Source of the DNA: Flavobacteriaceae bacterium
GTDB lineage: Bacteria; Bacteroidota; Bacteroidia; Flavobacteriales; Flavobacteriaceae
Assembly: GCA_014075215.1 (NCBI GenBank)
Contig: CP046177.1
Span: 3,348,501-3,412,500 of the forward strand
Direction of reading: 5' to 3'
Length of the DNA stretch: 64,000 bases
Position numbers and translations under genes: made by a program. The notes beneath the pieces were generated by a model. That model was not told the DNA's origin. It searched no databases and saw only the letters and a program-made list of their open reading frames with translations. Of this stretch, positions 36,473-44,457 are shown in pieces; the first letter of the stretch is position 1; each line of letters begins with the position of its first letter.

Positions 36473-36608
36473 TTTCTTCTGTAAAAAACTAAATTTTGAT
36501 TAAAAAATACAAAATTTAGTTTCACTTCAGTAACCACTTCGTTAGTCCATAAATTTTTTTTCATTTGTTTTTTGTAAATTTTCAAATGAAAAAATTCATG
36601 TACTTTTG
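36473..36608 (+). promoter_or_regulatory. Promoter-bearing repeat module, copy A (upstream of gcvP)
   Basis: About 135 bp shared with 50742-50871. It has the block TTTAGTTTCACTTCAGTAAC followed by CACTTCGTTAGT, an inverted repeat (left arm about 36545-36567, right arm CAAATGAAAAAATTCATGTAC at 36583-36603) and, overlapping its end, the -10-like box TACTTTTG (36601-36608). The 15-nt spacer TTTTTTGTAAATTTT is the reverse complement (14 of 15) of the spacer in copy B. Confidence 0.75.
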
Positions 36609-36634
36609 ATATGCAAAAATTCAACATCCGATTA

Positions 36635-39487
36635 ATGAATACAAATTCATTTCAATTAAGACATATCGGGCCTGATTTGTCCGAGCAAAAACAATTACTA
36701 TCAGCTGTTAACGTATCTGATTTGGAACAACTTATAGATGAAACGATTCCGGATGATATCCGGCTAAAAGAACCTTTGCAATTAGATGCTCCCATGAGCG
36801 AGTATGAATATCTAAACCACCTTGAGGTTATTGCTCAAAAAAATAAGGTTTTCAAAAGTTACATCGGACTCGGATATCATGAAGCAATTTTACCCGGTGT
36901 TATTAAGAGAAATATTTTAGAAAACCCGGGCTGGTATACTGCATATACTCCCTATCAGGCAGAAATTGCGCAAGGCAGACTGGAGGCTTTGCTGAATTAC
37001 CAAACCATGATCTGTGATTTGACAGGAATGGAAATAGCAAATGCTTCTTTATTGGATGAATCTACAGCTGCTGCCGAAGCGATGGCCTTATTATTTGATG
37101 TAAGAGACAGAGCTCAAAAAAAAACTGCTGTAAACAAATTTTTTGTTTCCGATCAAATTTTACCGCAAACCTTATCCGTACTCAAAACGAGAGCTACTCC
37201 TATCGGAATAGAGATTGTAATTGGAAACCATGAAGAGTTTCATTTTTCTTCCGGTTTTTTTGGAGCTATTGTTCAATATCCCGGGAAATACGGACAGGTA
37301 TACGATTATACTTCTTTTGTAGCAAAAACTAACGAAAAGGGTATGAGAATAGCTGTTGCTGCCGATATATTATCATTAGTAAAATTAAAAACTCCGGCAG
37401 CATTTGGTGCCGATGTTGTTGTAGGTACCACGCAGCGTTTCGGAATTCCGTTGGGATACGGAGGACCACATGCAGGGTATTTTGCCACTAAAGAAACATA
37501 TAAGAGGAGTATTCCCGGAAGAATTATTGGTGTTACCAAAGATATGGGTGGTAACAGAGCCTTACGTATGGCCTTACAAACCCGTGAGCAACATATCAAA
37601 AGAGAAAAAGCAACCTCCAATATCTGTACTGCCCAGGTTTTACTGGCAGTAATGGCAGGGATGTATGCTGTCTTTCACGGAAAAAAAGGACTACAATTTA
37701 TTGCCGATTCGGTACACTCGGCTACCGTAACCTTAGCAAATGCTCTGGAAAGCTTAAGATTTACTCAAACCAATAGCTCCTATTTTGATACTATTGCCGT
37801 AAAAGCTGATACAAAAGTGGTAAGGCCAATTGCAGAGGCTAACAAAATAAACTTCAATTATATAGATGCCGGTACCATTTCTATTTCCATTAATGAAACT
37901 ATCGGTTTAAAAGAAATTAATGAAATCATAGCAGTATTCGTACAAGCTTTTAATTTAAAGGAAAAAGTAATTCCGGCGTATGCAAAAACAAATGTCATTC
38001 CATTGGCAATACAGAGAAATACTTCTTTTTTAGATAATGAAATATTTAACTCTTATCATTCCGAAACAGATATGATACGCTATATCAAAAAATTAGAACG
38101 CAAAGATCTGGCATTGAATCATTCTATGATCTCTTTGGGATCTTGTACTATGAAGTTGAATGCTGCTTCGGAAATGTTGCCTTTGAGTCAGGCAAATTGG
38201 GGGAATATTCATCCGTTTGTTCCGTTAGAGCAAGCCGAGGGCTATCAAGAAATATTGCATAAACTGGAGCAGCAATTAAATGTGATTACCGGTTTTGCGG
38301 GTACGTCATTACAACCTAATTCCGGAGCTCAAGGTGAATTTGCCGGATTGATGGTCATTCGGGCTTATCATCAAAATAACGATGATCATCATAGAAACGT
38401 TTGTTTAATTCCGGCTTCTGCTCATGGGACAAATCCGGCTTCTGCGGTAATGGCCGGTATGAAAGTGGTGGTAACAAAAACAGACGAAAGAGGGAATATT
38501 GATGTTGAAGATTTAAAAGAGAAAGCTATTTTGCACGCTGATCATTTGGCAGCATTAATGGTTACGTATCCTTCTACGCATGGCGTATTTGAAAGTGCTA
38601 TCAAAGAAATTACACAAATCATTCATGATCATGGCGGACAGGTGTATATGGACGGTGCAAACATGAATGCTCAGGTTGGGTTGACAAACCCTGCTGCAAT
38701 AAGTGCCGATGTTTGTCATCTAAACCTGCATAAAACTTTTGCCATACCACATGGCGGCGGTGGCCCGGGTGTTGGCCCTATTTGTGTGGCTCCTCAGCTA
38801 GTGCCGTTCTTACCTTCTAATCCTCTGGTGACTACCGGTGGAAAGCAGGCAATCACAGCAATTTCCGCTGCTCCGTGGGGTAGTGCTTTGGCTTGCTTGA
38901 TTTCTTACGGATACATTACCATGTTAGGAGCACAGGGAGTTACAGAGGCTACTAAAATAGCCATCCTAAATGCCAATTATATAAAAGAACGCTTAAACGG
39001 ACATTACAAAACTTTGTATACCGGAGAGATGGGAAGAGCGGCACATGAAATGATCATTGACTGTCGTGATTTCAAAGAAAACGGAATTGAAGTAACAGAT
39101 ATTGCCAAACGTCTCATGGATTATGGTTTTCACGCCCCTACGGTTTCTTTTCCTGTGGCGGGAACGATGATGATTGAGCCTACGGAATCCGAGAGTATTG
39201 CTGAATTGGATCGTTTTTGTGATGCGTTGATTTCCATAAGAAAAGAGATTGCCTCTGCAACTAAAGAAAATCCTGACAATGTATTGAAAAATGCTCCTCA
39301 TACCATGCAAATGGTAACAAATGACGAATGGAATTTTCCATACTCCAGAAAAGAAGCAGCATTTCCTTTGGATTTTGTAGCTGCTAATAAATTCTGGCCA
39401 AGCGTACGGAGAGTAGATGAAGCGTATGGAGATAGAAATTTAATTTGTTCTTGTAATCCTATTGAAAATTATATGGTTTCAAGTTAA
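36635..39487 (+). CDS. gcvP: Glycine dehydrogenase (decarboxylating), P-protein of the glycine cleavage system
   Basis: PLP enzyme of 950 residues from ATG 36635 (MNTNSFQLRHIGPDLSEQKQ) that decarboxylates glycine and loads the methylamine on H-protein. The single-chain form has two homologous halves: an N-terminal half (GLGYHEAILPGVIKRNILEN, ETRE-like region, FGIPLGYGGPHAGYFA) and a catalytic C-terminal half with LGSCTMKLNAASEM, SAHGTNPASAVMAGM and the PLP lysine in HLNLHKTFAIPHGGGGPGVG. The frame is complete. It is monocistronic here; the gcvT and gcvH genes are not in the window. Its promoter appears to lie in the repeated module at 36473-36608. Confidence 0.95.
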   Translation: MNTNSFQLRHIGPDLSEQKQLLSAVNVSDLEQLIDETIPDDIRLKEPLQLDAPMSEYEYLNHLEVIAQKNKVFKSYIGLGYHEAILPGVIKRNILENPGWYTAYTPYQAEIAQGRLEALLNYQTMICDLTGMEIANASLLDESTAAAEAMALLFDVRDRAQKKTAVNKFFVSDQILPQTLSVLKTRATPIGIEIVIGNHEEFHFSSGFFGAIVQYPGKYGQVYDYTSFVAKTNEKGMRIAVAADILSLVKLKTPAAFGADVVVGTTQRFGIPLGYGGPHAGYFATKETYKRSIPGRIIGVTKDMGGNRALRMALQTREQHIKREKATSNICTAQVLLAVMAGMYAVFHGKKGLQFIADSVHSATVTLANALESLRFTQTNSSYFDTIAVKADTKVVRPIAEANKINFNYIDAGTISISINETIGLKEINEIIAVFVQAFNLKEKVIPAYAKTNVIPLAIQRNTSFLDNEIFNSYHSETDMIRYIKKLERKDLALNHSMISLGSCTMKLNAASEMLPLSQANWGNIHPFVPLEQAEGYQEILHKLEQQLNVITGFAGTSLQPNSGAQGEFAGLMVIRAYHQNNDDHHRNVCLIPASAHGTNPASAVMAGMKVVVTKTDERGNIDVEDLKEKAILHADHLAALMVTYPSTHGVFESAIKEITQIIHDHGGQVYMDGANMNAQVGLTNPAAISADVCHLNLHKTFAIPHGGGGPGVGPICVAPQLVPFLPSNPLVTTGGKQAITAISAAPWGSALACLISYGYITMLGAQGVTEATKIAILNANYIKERLNGHYKTLYTGEMGRAAHEMIIDCRDFKENGIEVTDIAKRLMDYGFHAPTVSFPVAGTMMIEPTESESIAELDRFCDALISIRKEIASATKENPDNVLKNAPHTMQMVTNDEWNFPYSRKEAAFPLDFVAANKFWPSVRRVDEAYGDRNLICSCNPIENYMVSS

Positions 39488-39663
39488 AAGTTTCAAGTTA
39501 GCTCAATGTTCTTTTTTGTTTAATATATTCACCAAAGCCTGATACCAAGTTTTTTGACATTATTTTTTGGACAAATATCGTCCTAAAACATGGAATATGC
39601 TAATTTATTCGGGTCAACGACAATTTATGGGGATTGATTATTTTAGATGCATAAAAAAAGACG

Positions 39664-40014
39664 ATGCATTTAGAATTATTAGCATCTATCCTCCCTCAAG
39701 ATTTATTACTTCATTTTGATATTGTATTTTTTGAAGAATTAGGAGATATTTCAGTTAAAAAGGATGCTTTTCACATTTATTTAGAAGAGAAGAATATTCT
39801 ACCAGAGGGTTACTCAAAGGGTAATTATGAGTCCAAAGGTTTTATTAGCAGTAAACAGATTCAAGATTTTCCCATACGCGGTAAAGCAGTTTATCTACAT
39901 ATAAAAACAAGACGATGGCGAGATAAGAAGACTAAAAAGGGAGCGATTAAAAATGATTATTCATTCATTGCAGAAGGTTCTGGACTTGCTACATTTAGAG
40001 TGACAAAGAGTTAA
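39664..40014 (+). CDS. ISAon1-type transposase N-terminal protein
   Basis: A 116-residue protein closely patterned on the one at 55950: MHLELLASILPQDLLLHFDI, FHIYLEEKN, a central I-x-D-F-P-I-R-G-K-A-V-Y-L-H motif and RRWRDK. In ISAon1-like elements this small protein precedes a larger transposase. Here the larger one is missing and an IS3-type pair follows 30 bp later. The left flank (39620-39663) resembles the left end of the ISAon1 element at 55882, so this looks like an ISAon1 element cut by, or fused with, an IS3 element. Confidence 0.75.
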   Translation: MHLELLASILPQDLLLHFDIVFFEELGDISVKKDAFHIYLEEKNILPEGYSKGNYESKGFISSKQIQDFPIRGKAVYLHIKTRRWRDKKTKKGAIKNDYSFIAEGSGLATFRVTKS

Positions 40015-40043
40015 GCTAATTTTATCTAAAATAACTTAACCAT

Positions 40044-40343
40044 ATGAAACGAAGAAAATACAGTAAAGAGTTTAAAATTAAAGCAGTAGAATTAAGCAAT
40101 GTACGAGGTAACACAAAGCAGATTGCCATGGAATTGGGAATCAGTGCAGATCTTATTTACAGATGGCGTAGAGAATTAGAACAGCGTCCTGATTTAGCTT
40201 TTAGCGGTAATGGCGTCAAACAACTCACAGAAGATCAGAAAGAGTTAGAGCGATTACGTAAACAGCTCAAGGATGTTACCATGGAGCGGGATATCTTAAA
40301 AAAGGCCGTGAGCATCTTCTCCAAGAGCGATCGGAAGTATTGA
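40044..40343 (+). CDS. IS3-family transposase orfA
   Basis: DNA-binding part of an IS3 transposase, 99 residues. A helix-turn-helix occupies the start (MKRRKYSKEFKIKAVELSNV, TKQIAMELGISADLIYRWRR) and a leucine-zipper-like helix follows (LERLRKQLKDVTMERDILKK). The catalytic domain is in orfB, reached by -1 frameshifting at A AAA AAG (40298-40304). Complete and unbroken. Confidence 0.92.
   Translation: MKRRKYSKEFKIKAVELSNVRGNTKQIAMELGISADLIYRWRRELEQRPDLAFSGNGVKQLTEDQKELERLRKQLKDVTMERDILKKAVSIFSKSDRKY
40298..40304 (+). other. Slippery heptamer A AAA AAG for the orfA-orfB frameshift
   Basis: In the orfA frame the codons are TTA AAA AAG. A shift of -1 here leads into an open frame (GREHLLQERSEVLKF) that joins orfB. 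This is the usual IS3 mechanism for making the fused transposase. Confidence 0.75.
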
Positions 40344-41209
40344 AATTTATCAAAGATTACAGTAGAGAATATCCGGTTGGGAAGATGTGTAAAATTTTTA
40401 AAATTAGTAGAAACAGTTATTACAGGAGTAAGAATTATGTTCCATCAGATAGAGATGGAAAAAATCGTATGCTACTCTCTGAGATTCACCGTATCTGTGA
40501 GCGAAGTAAATCTACTTATGGAAGTCCTAGAATTACAGAGGAACTCAAAGCTAAAGGGTTTAAAGTATCTAGGCCTAGGGTAGCACGATTGATGAAAAAA
40601 CACGGGATTAAAGCAGTTCGTAAAAAGAAATTTGTTGTCACGACAGATTCTAAGCATCAATATCCAGTAGCTGATAATGTATTGGATAGAGATTTTAAAG
40701 CTACCGCTGCTGCACAGAAATGGGTTTCTGATATTACCTATTTAAAGACTGCACAAGGATGGCTGTACTTAACGGTAATTATTGACCTGTTTGATCGTAA
40801 AGTCATTGGTTGGTCTTTGAGCAATGGACTCAAAGCAAGACAAACTATCATTGCTGCATGGAGAATGGCTGTAAACAACAGAATGCCTTGTGAAGGTATG
40901 ATTTTTCATTCTGATCGAGGTGTACAATACGCATCTCATGCGTTTGTTAATATCCTTAAAAGTTATCATGTAACACCCAGTATGAGTAGAAAAGGAAACT
41001 GTTGGGATAATGCAGTAGCTGAATCTTTTTTTAAAACAATCAAAACAGAACTAATGATAGACAATAAGTTTATATCCAACAAAAGTCTTCAAATTAAAGT
41101 CTTTGAATACATAGAAACTTGGTACAACAGATACAGAAGACATTCTGCTCTTGGTTACAAAAATATCATCGAATTTGAAAAATTATATCAAATCAAAAAT
41201 GTAGCTTAA
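40340..41209 (+). CDS. IS3-family transposase orfB (DDE integrase)
   Basis: Catalytic protein of 289 residues from TTG 40340, overlapping the end of orfA by 4 bp. An HTH_21-like region leads (ISRNSYYRSKNYV, KSTYGSPRITEELKAKGFKV), then the integrase core with the three acidic residues in WVSDITYLKT, IFHSDRGVQYAS and NAVAESFFKTIKTE, ending in YNRYRRHSALGY. All catalytic residues are present, so this copy may be active. It is probably made mainly as an orfA-orfB fusion. Confidence 0.93.
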   Translation: MKFIKDYSREYPVGKMCKIFKISRNSYYRSKNYVPSDRDGKNRMLLSEIHRICERSKSTYGSPRITEELKAKGFKVSRPRVARLMKKHGIKAVRKKKFVVTTDSKHQYPVADNVLDRDFKATAAAQKWVSDITYLKTAQGWLYLTVIIDLFDRKVIGWSLSNGLKARQTIIAAWRMAVNNRMPCEGMIFHSDRGVQYASHAFVNILKSYHVTPSMSRKGNCWDNAVAESFFKTIKTELMIDNKFISNKSLQIKVFEYIETWYNRYRRHSALGYKNIIEFEKLYQIKNVA

Positions 41210-41239
41210 CTTTTTGTACCATTTTTTGTTGCATATCCA

Positions 41240-41752
41240 AGTTACCGTTTTACCTTGTATCTTAATTACATTATCGTCTGTTTTTACTCCTGGCAATTTG
41301 TTAAGTACGTCCTTCATCTTAAATTCATTCCCATTGGTAAATGCTTTTAAATTATATGTAATCGTATCTTTATTTTTTTTAATTGGTTTGTATTTGTAAT
41401 TGATGACAATCTCATCTAATTTTTCACTTTTGATTTTTAATCTAATATTATAATCAGATTTATCTTCAAAAAAAAGAAGTTCTTTTTTTATTGAATTATA
41501 ACTTAAATGTGAAATACTTAATTTGTAAGCTACTCCCTTTATTAATTGAAGTTTATAATTGCCATTAACATCTGATATAGCATATTTTATATTGATTCTT
41601 TCCTGTTTTGGTTTAGCAATTAAAGTTACATTTGTTAGGGGTTGTTTTAAGCTATCAGTAATAATACCGCTTACAGTTACAGTATTATTTTGTGCAAAAG
41701 TTACGTAGTTTAATGATAAAAAAAAGTAAACTATTAAGTTTTTTAAACTCAT
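41240..41752 (-). pseudogene. TonB-receptor-like protein with carboxypeptidase-regulatory domain, truncated by IS3
   Basis: Only the N-terminus remains: signal peptide (MSLKNLIVYFFLSLNYVTFA), a carboxypeptidase-like regulatory domain (VTVSGIITDSLKQPLTNVTL) and the start of a plug-like segment (MKDVLNKLPGVKTDD and VIKIQGKTVT). The rest of the outer-membrane barrel, hundreds of residues in relatives, is gone; after 41240 the frame runs through IS3 sequence to a stop at 41183. It lies 22 bp after the GLPGLI gene, the usual pairing, and was probably transcribed with it. Confidence 0.8.
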
Positions 41753-41774
41753 TTTTTATGGAGAAAAGTAAATA

Positions 41775-42536
41775 TTATTTATTTCTATTTCTCCAACGTT
41801 TTTCATCCTCAGCTGCTAATTTTTCAAACTTTTCTTCTGTAATCAATTTTAATCTTTTTAGTTTAGGCATTTTATTTTTCTTATTTTTTTCATTGTCTTT
41901 ATAAAACTCTATTTTTTCAACACCATAAGAAAACCTTTCTCCTTGTAGTTGCATAATTAAACCTGGCAAATTTCCATATCCAATAGGGCCAAATTTATAA
42001 GGTAATTGAGGGGTATACCATGCTGTAAAATTACGCTTAAAAATTTTACCTTTGGGATTTGTAATAGTATATGATGTTGTGGCTTTAAAGCATAAATAGT
42101 CTCCTATCGTTTTAGTTTCATCGTGTAATTCCCATTTTTGATATGGGCGGGATACTAAAAACCTACCAAAAGCTTCCTGTAATTCTTCTGTTATATAATT
42201 CTTGGATTGCTGTTTAATACGCCCAAAATAACCTGAATTTGTAATTACAAAGCCAACTGCTCTATTATCTGAAAATAATTTTTTTTCTAAATAGAATATG
42301 GAAATGGAATCATTAAAAACTAAAGAAAAATCAACTTCGGAATCTACTGTTTCTGCCTTGGCAACCAACCCGGGTGAGTATTTCTCCATGATTTTATAAA
42401 CTTCTTGATTCTTATCTATACGGATCTTCACACTATAACTAACCTTAGCTTTGGCATATTGTTTTTTTGTTTGCGAGTAAACCGAAATATTTATCAACAA
42501 AAAAGATAAAAGTAAGTTTAATGATTTTATGCTCAT
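41775..42536 (-). CDS. GLPGLI family protein
   Basis: Secreted protein of 253 residues with signal peptide (MSIKSLNLLLSFLLINISVY, then SQ). It carries the signature motif GYGNLPGLIMQLQGERF at about 200, after WELHDETKTIGDYLCFKATT and FTAWYTPQLPYKFGP. The family occurs only in Bacteroidetes, often next to a TonB-type outer-membrane protein as here, and has no known function. The C-terminus is strongly charged. Confidence 0.93.
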   Translation of the reverse strand: MSIKSLNLLLSFLLINISVYSQTKKQYAKAKVSYSVKIRIDKNQEVYKIMEKYSPGLVAKAETVDSEVDFSLVFNDSISIFYLEKKLFSDNRAVGFVITNSGYFGRIKQQSKNYITEELQEAFGRFLVSRPYQKWELHDETKTIGDYLCFKATTSYTITNPKGKIFKRNFTAWYTPQLPYKFGPIGYGNLPGLIMQLQGERFSYGVEKIEFYKDNEKNKKNKMPKLKRLKLITEEKFEKLAAEDEKRWRNRNK

Positions 42537-42636
42537 AATTTAAAATTTAAAAAGAGGTTCGTTTTATTTAAAACAAACCTCTTATAGTTTAGATAAAAAT
42601 CTATGTGTTTTTAAAAAATTATAATTTATCTTGTTG

Positions 42637-42921
42637 TTATAGCCAACCTATAAAAATAGATAACCACCCATCAGGTCCATTTCCTCTGCATTCTCTAACA
42701 AAGGCTCTTCTTTCAGCTCTAGCTTCTCTATGGGTGTAATTCCCTGTTGCCATTAAAGCATTATAAAAAGAATTCCCTTCACTTCCACATCCAAAAAACA
42801 TATCATCTTTAGAAATTTCTTTAAATTTATTTGTCAAAACTTCCTTTTCAATAGTAACATTATCTACAGTTTCTCTAAAATCGTTTATCTCAATTTCTTT
42901 TTTCTCCGTGGTATTTGCGGA
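42637..42921 (-). pseudogene. Small secreted protein that lost its signal peptide
   Basis: In frame from just after a TGA at 42922 the sequence reads ANTTEKKEIEINDFRETVDN and runs to NGPDGWLSIFIGWL at 42637. A TTG at 42837 could start 66 residues, but the acidic upstream part is clearly part of the same coding region and begins with what looks like the residues after a signal-peptide cleavage site. The signal peptide itself is missing at a rearrangement junction near 42920. C-terminal motif GCGSEGNSFYNALMATGNYT with many Arg after it. I do not recognise the family. Confidence 0.5.
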
Positions 42922-43057
42922 TCAAGCAAAAAAGTTGTGGGGAAGACTTGAATAAAAATTTTATCATTTCAGATTTTTTTTTAAATGAATATCCATTAAA
43001 TAACTGTTTATTAAGTTTTTAAACTCTATTGAATGATGCTTTTGCGATTGACTCAAC

Positions 43058-43162
43058 TTAAATGTTTTCAATAATATCTTTAAAATCCCACAAGTTTTCG
43101 GATTGATCCGCATTTACCATAATTGCAACGCTAAATAGTATAATGAATAATAATTTTCTCAT
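43058..43162 (-). CDS. Very small secreted peptide (34 residues)
   Basis: ATG 43162 opens a signal-peptide-like sequence MRKLLFIILFSVAIMVNADQ followed by SENLWDFKDIIENI and a stop at 43058. The mature peptide would be about 15 residues. A similar tail (ADQAKKLWGRLE and stop) is readable on the plus strand at 42914-42952, suggesting a former inverted duplicate. No family is recognised. The region 42922-43560 otherwise holds only decayed sequence. Confidence 0.4.
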   Translation of the reverse strand: MRKLLFIILFSVAIMVNADQSENLWDFKDIIENI

Positions 43163-43358
43163 GAGTTTAAAATATTTTGTTGATTAATACACAAATAAAT
43201 AACAAAATACCTAAAAGAACAATAAAAATTAAGATTTTCTTAAGAGTCGACGCAACATAATATTTAATGACTATCGGACTCTTTGCACAAGACGATAAAT
43301 TTCCGTATCTTTCTTTAAATCCTTAAAAGTCGAATGGGTATACAAACACGACTACCGG

Positions 43359-43496
43359 CAAAAATCACAAGCAGAACTATCTATATTTGAATGGATAGAA
43401 ACTTGGTATAATAAAAGAAGGAGACATTCTTATTTAAACTATAAAACAATTAACGAATTTGAATTAAATATGTGTAATCAAAAGTTAGCCGCATAG
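43359..43496 (+). pseudogene. C-terminal fragment of an IS3 orfB
   Basis: Frame reading SIFEWIETWYNKRRRHSYLN then YKTINEFELNMCNQKLAA and stop at 43494, matching the C-terminus of IS3 orfB proteins. The following TTTTTTGTTGCAAGTCCA (43519-43536 approximately) resembles the right end of the IS3 element at 41239. In front (from about 43268) lies a copy of another IS left end (ATGACTATCGGACTCTTTG) also found at 47318. Nothing here can be functional. Confidence 0.7.
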
Positions 43497-43560
43497 CCTC
43501 TTAACTTATTGTCCGGTTTTTTGTTGCAAGTCCACTGTTTACAGCCTCTGTTTTGTAATA

Positions 43561-44079
43561 CTATTTTAAAGAAACACCTACAATAGTATTTGCCCAACCT
43601 AAGTACAGCATATCTTTTTCTACGGTCATGGAAAATGCTTCTATTGTTTTGTCTGTTTTAGACACAGGTGCTTTTATACGGACTACATCTTTGTCTTTTT
43701 TATAGGAATATGCTCCCCATTCGTTGGTTGCCGAATTCAGAATAATAGTCCACTCCTGTTCTCCGGGAATGGTAAATAACGAATAGGTACCTGCCTTTAC
43801 ATTCTTCCCGCCAAAAACGACATCTTCGTAAAAGGTGATTTGAGTAGCTTCATTGGCACCTGTTCTCCAAATTTTATCATTCGGTGCCAGTTTGTCTAAG
43901 CTTCTTCCTCTTAACTGAGGTCTGCTATATACAATTTTTAATATTTTTTCCGATGCTCTTCTGGAGTGTAAAACAATATCTGCGGGGCTTTTATCCAATC
44001 CCGGAAATTTCTGTGCATTGACTTCATTTGAAGTGCTAATTGCAAGTAATACGACAATTGCTGAAATAAATTTTTTCAT
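43561..44079 (-). CDS. DUF2911 domain secreted protein
   Basis: Exported protein of 172 residues from ATG 44079, with signal peptide (MKKFISAIVVLLAISTSNEV, then NAQ). The DUF2911 domain follows: RRASEKILKIVYSRPQLRGR, DKIWRTGANEATQITFYEDV, GKNVKAGTYSLFTIPGEQEW, NEWGAYSYKKDKDVVRI and a closing strand pair. The family is common in Bacteroidetes and has no assigned role. A family 3 element begins 17 bp before the start codon and would interrupt any upstream promoter. Confidence 0.9.
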   Translation of the reverse strand: MKKFISAIVVLLAISTSNEVNAQKFPGLDKSPADIVLHSRRASEKILKIVYSRPQLRGRSLDKLAPNDKIWRTGANEATQITFYEDVVFGGKNVKAGTYSLFTIPGEQEWTIILNSATNEWGAYSYKKDKDVVRIKAPVSKTDKTIEAFSMTVEKDMLYLGWANTIVGVSLK

Positions 44080-44095
44080 CATATATTGGTTTATG

Positions 44096-44258
44096 GAGAC
44101 TTCTGCAAAATAGTGATATATTCTGTATCGAAATTGATTTGGCTTCAAATTTCTTCCTTCTCGAAAATTTTAAATCCTCATAACCAACAGGTTACTCCGG
44201 TTGAAAATTTTCTTCGGGCGTCGAACTTTTTTGTCAAATCAATTTTGCAAAAGCCTCT
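44096..44258. repeat. Family 3 inverted-repeat element (163 bp), slightly diverged
   Basis: Begins GAGACTTCTGCAAAATAGTG and ends TTTTGCAAAAGCCTC. TTATG flanks both sides (44091-44095 and 44259-44263), a probable target duplication. Same interior as copies at 9111 and 26378. Confidence 0.82.
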
Positions 44259-44340
44259 TATGTTAATAATTTTTCAAATGTACAGTTCCTTGCGGATACA
44301 AACTATTAATGTTCTGTTAAAGATTTTCAGGGAATTATTG

Positions 44341-44457
44341 TCAGGAACAGTTGCAATCTGAGTTACACCTTTTGTTTTTAGCAGAAGAAAATGCATATTT
44401 TTTTAGCAGATAAAACGCTGCAATCCCCACGATAATATATACAATGATCTCTTGCAT
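44341..44457 (-). CDS. FeoB-associated Cys-rich small membrane protein
   Basis: A 38-residue frame starting at ATG 44457, immediately adjacent to the feoB stop. It has one hydrophobic helix (MQEIIVYIIVGIAAFYLLKK) and a short cytosolic tail with three cysteines (KNKRCNSDCNCS). Small proteins of this pattern at the end of feoAB operons are known as FeoB-associated Cys-rich proteins and are thought to help Feo transport. Third gene of the feo operon. Confidence 0.85.
   Translation of the reverse strand: MQEIIVYIIVGIAAFYLLKKYAFSSAKNKRCNSDCNCS

Larger units (their letters stand above)
40015..41239 (+). mobile_element. IS3-family insertion sequence (boundaries approximate)
   Basis: Contains orfA and orfB. 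The right end at 41239 is inferred from the junction with the truncated minus-strand gene and from the shared end pattern TTTTTTGTTGCA-x-x-TCCA also seen after the IS3 fragment near 43530. The left end is unresolved: no matching TGGA end is visible just before orfA, and a possible one at 39568 would place the ISAon1-type gene inside. Confidence 0.55.

Noticed and set aside
36545..36603. The promoter module as a site-specific invertible promoter
   Set aside because: The 15-nt spacer is too short for usual serine or tyrosine recombinase inversion and no recombinase gene is nearby; kept only as a flipped spacer.
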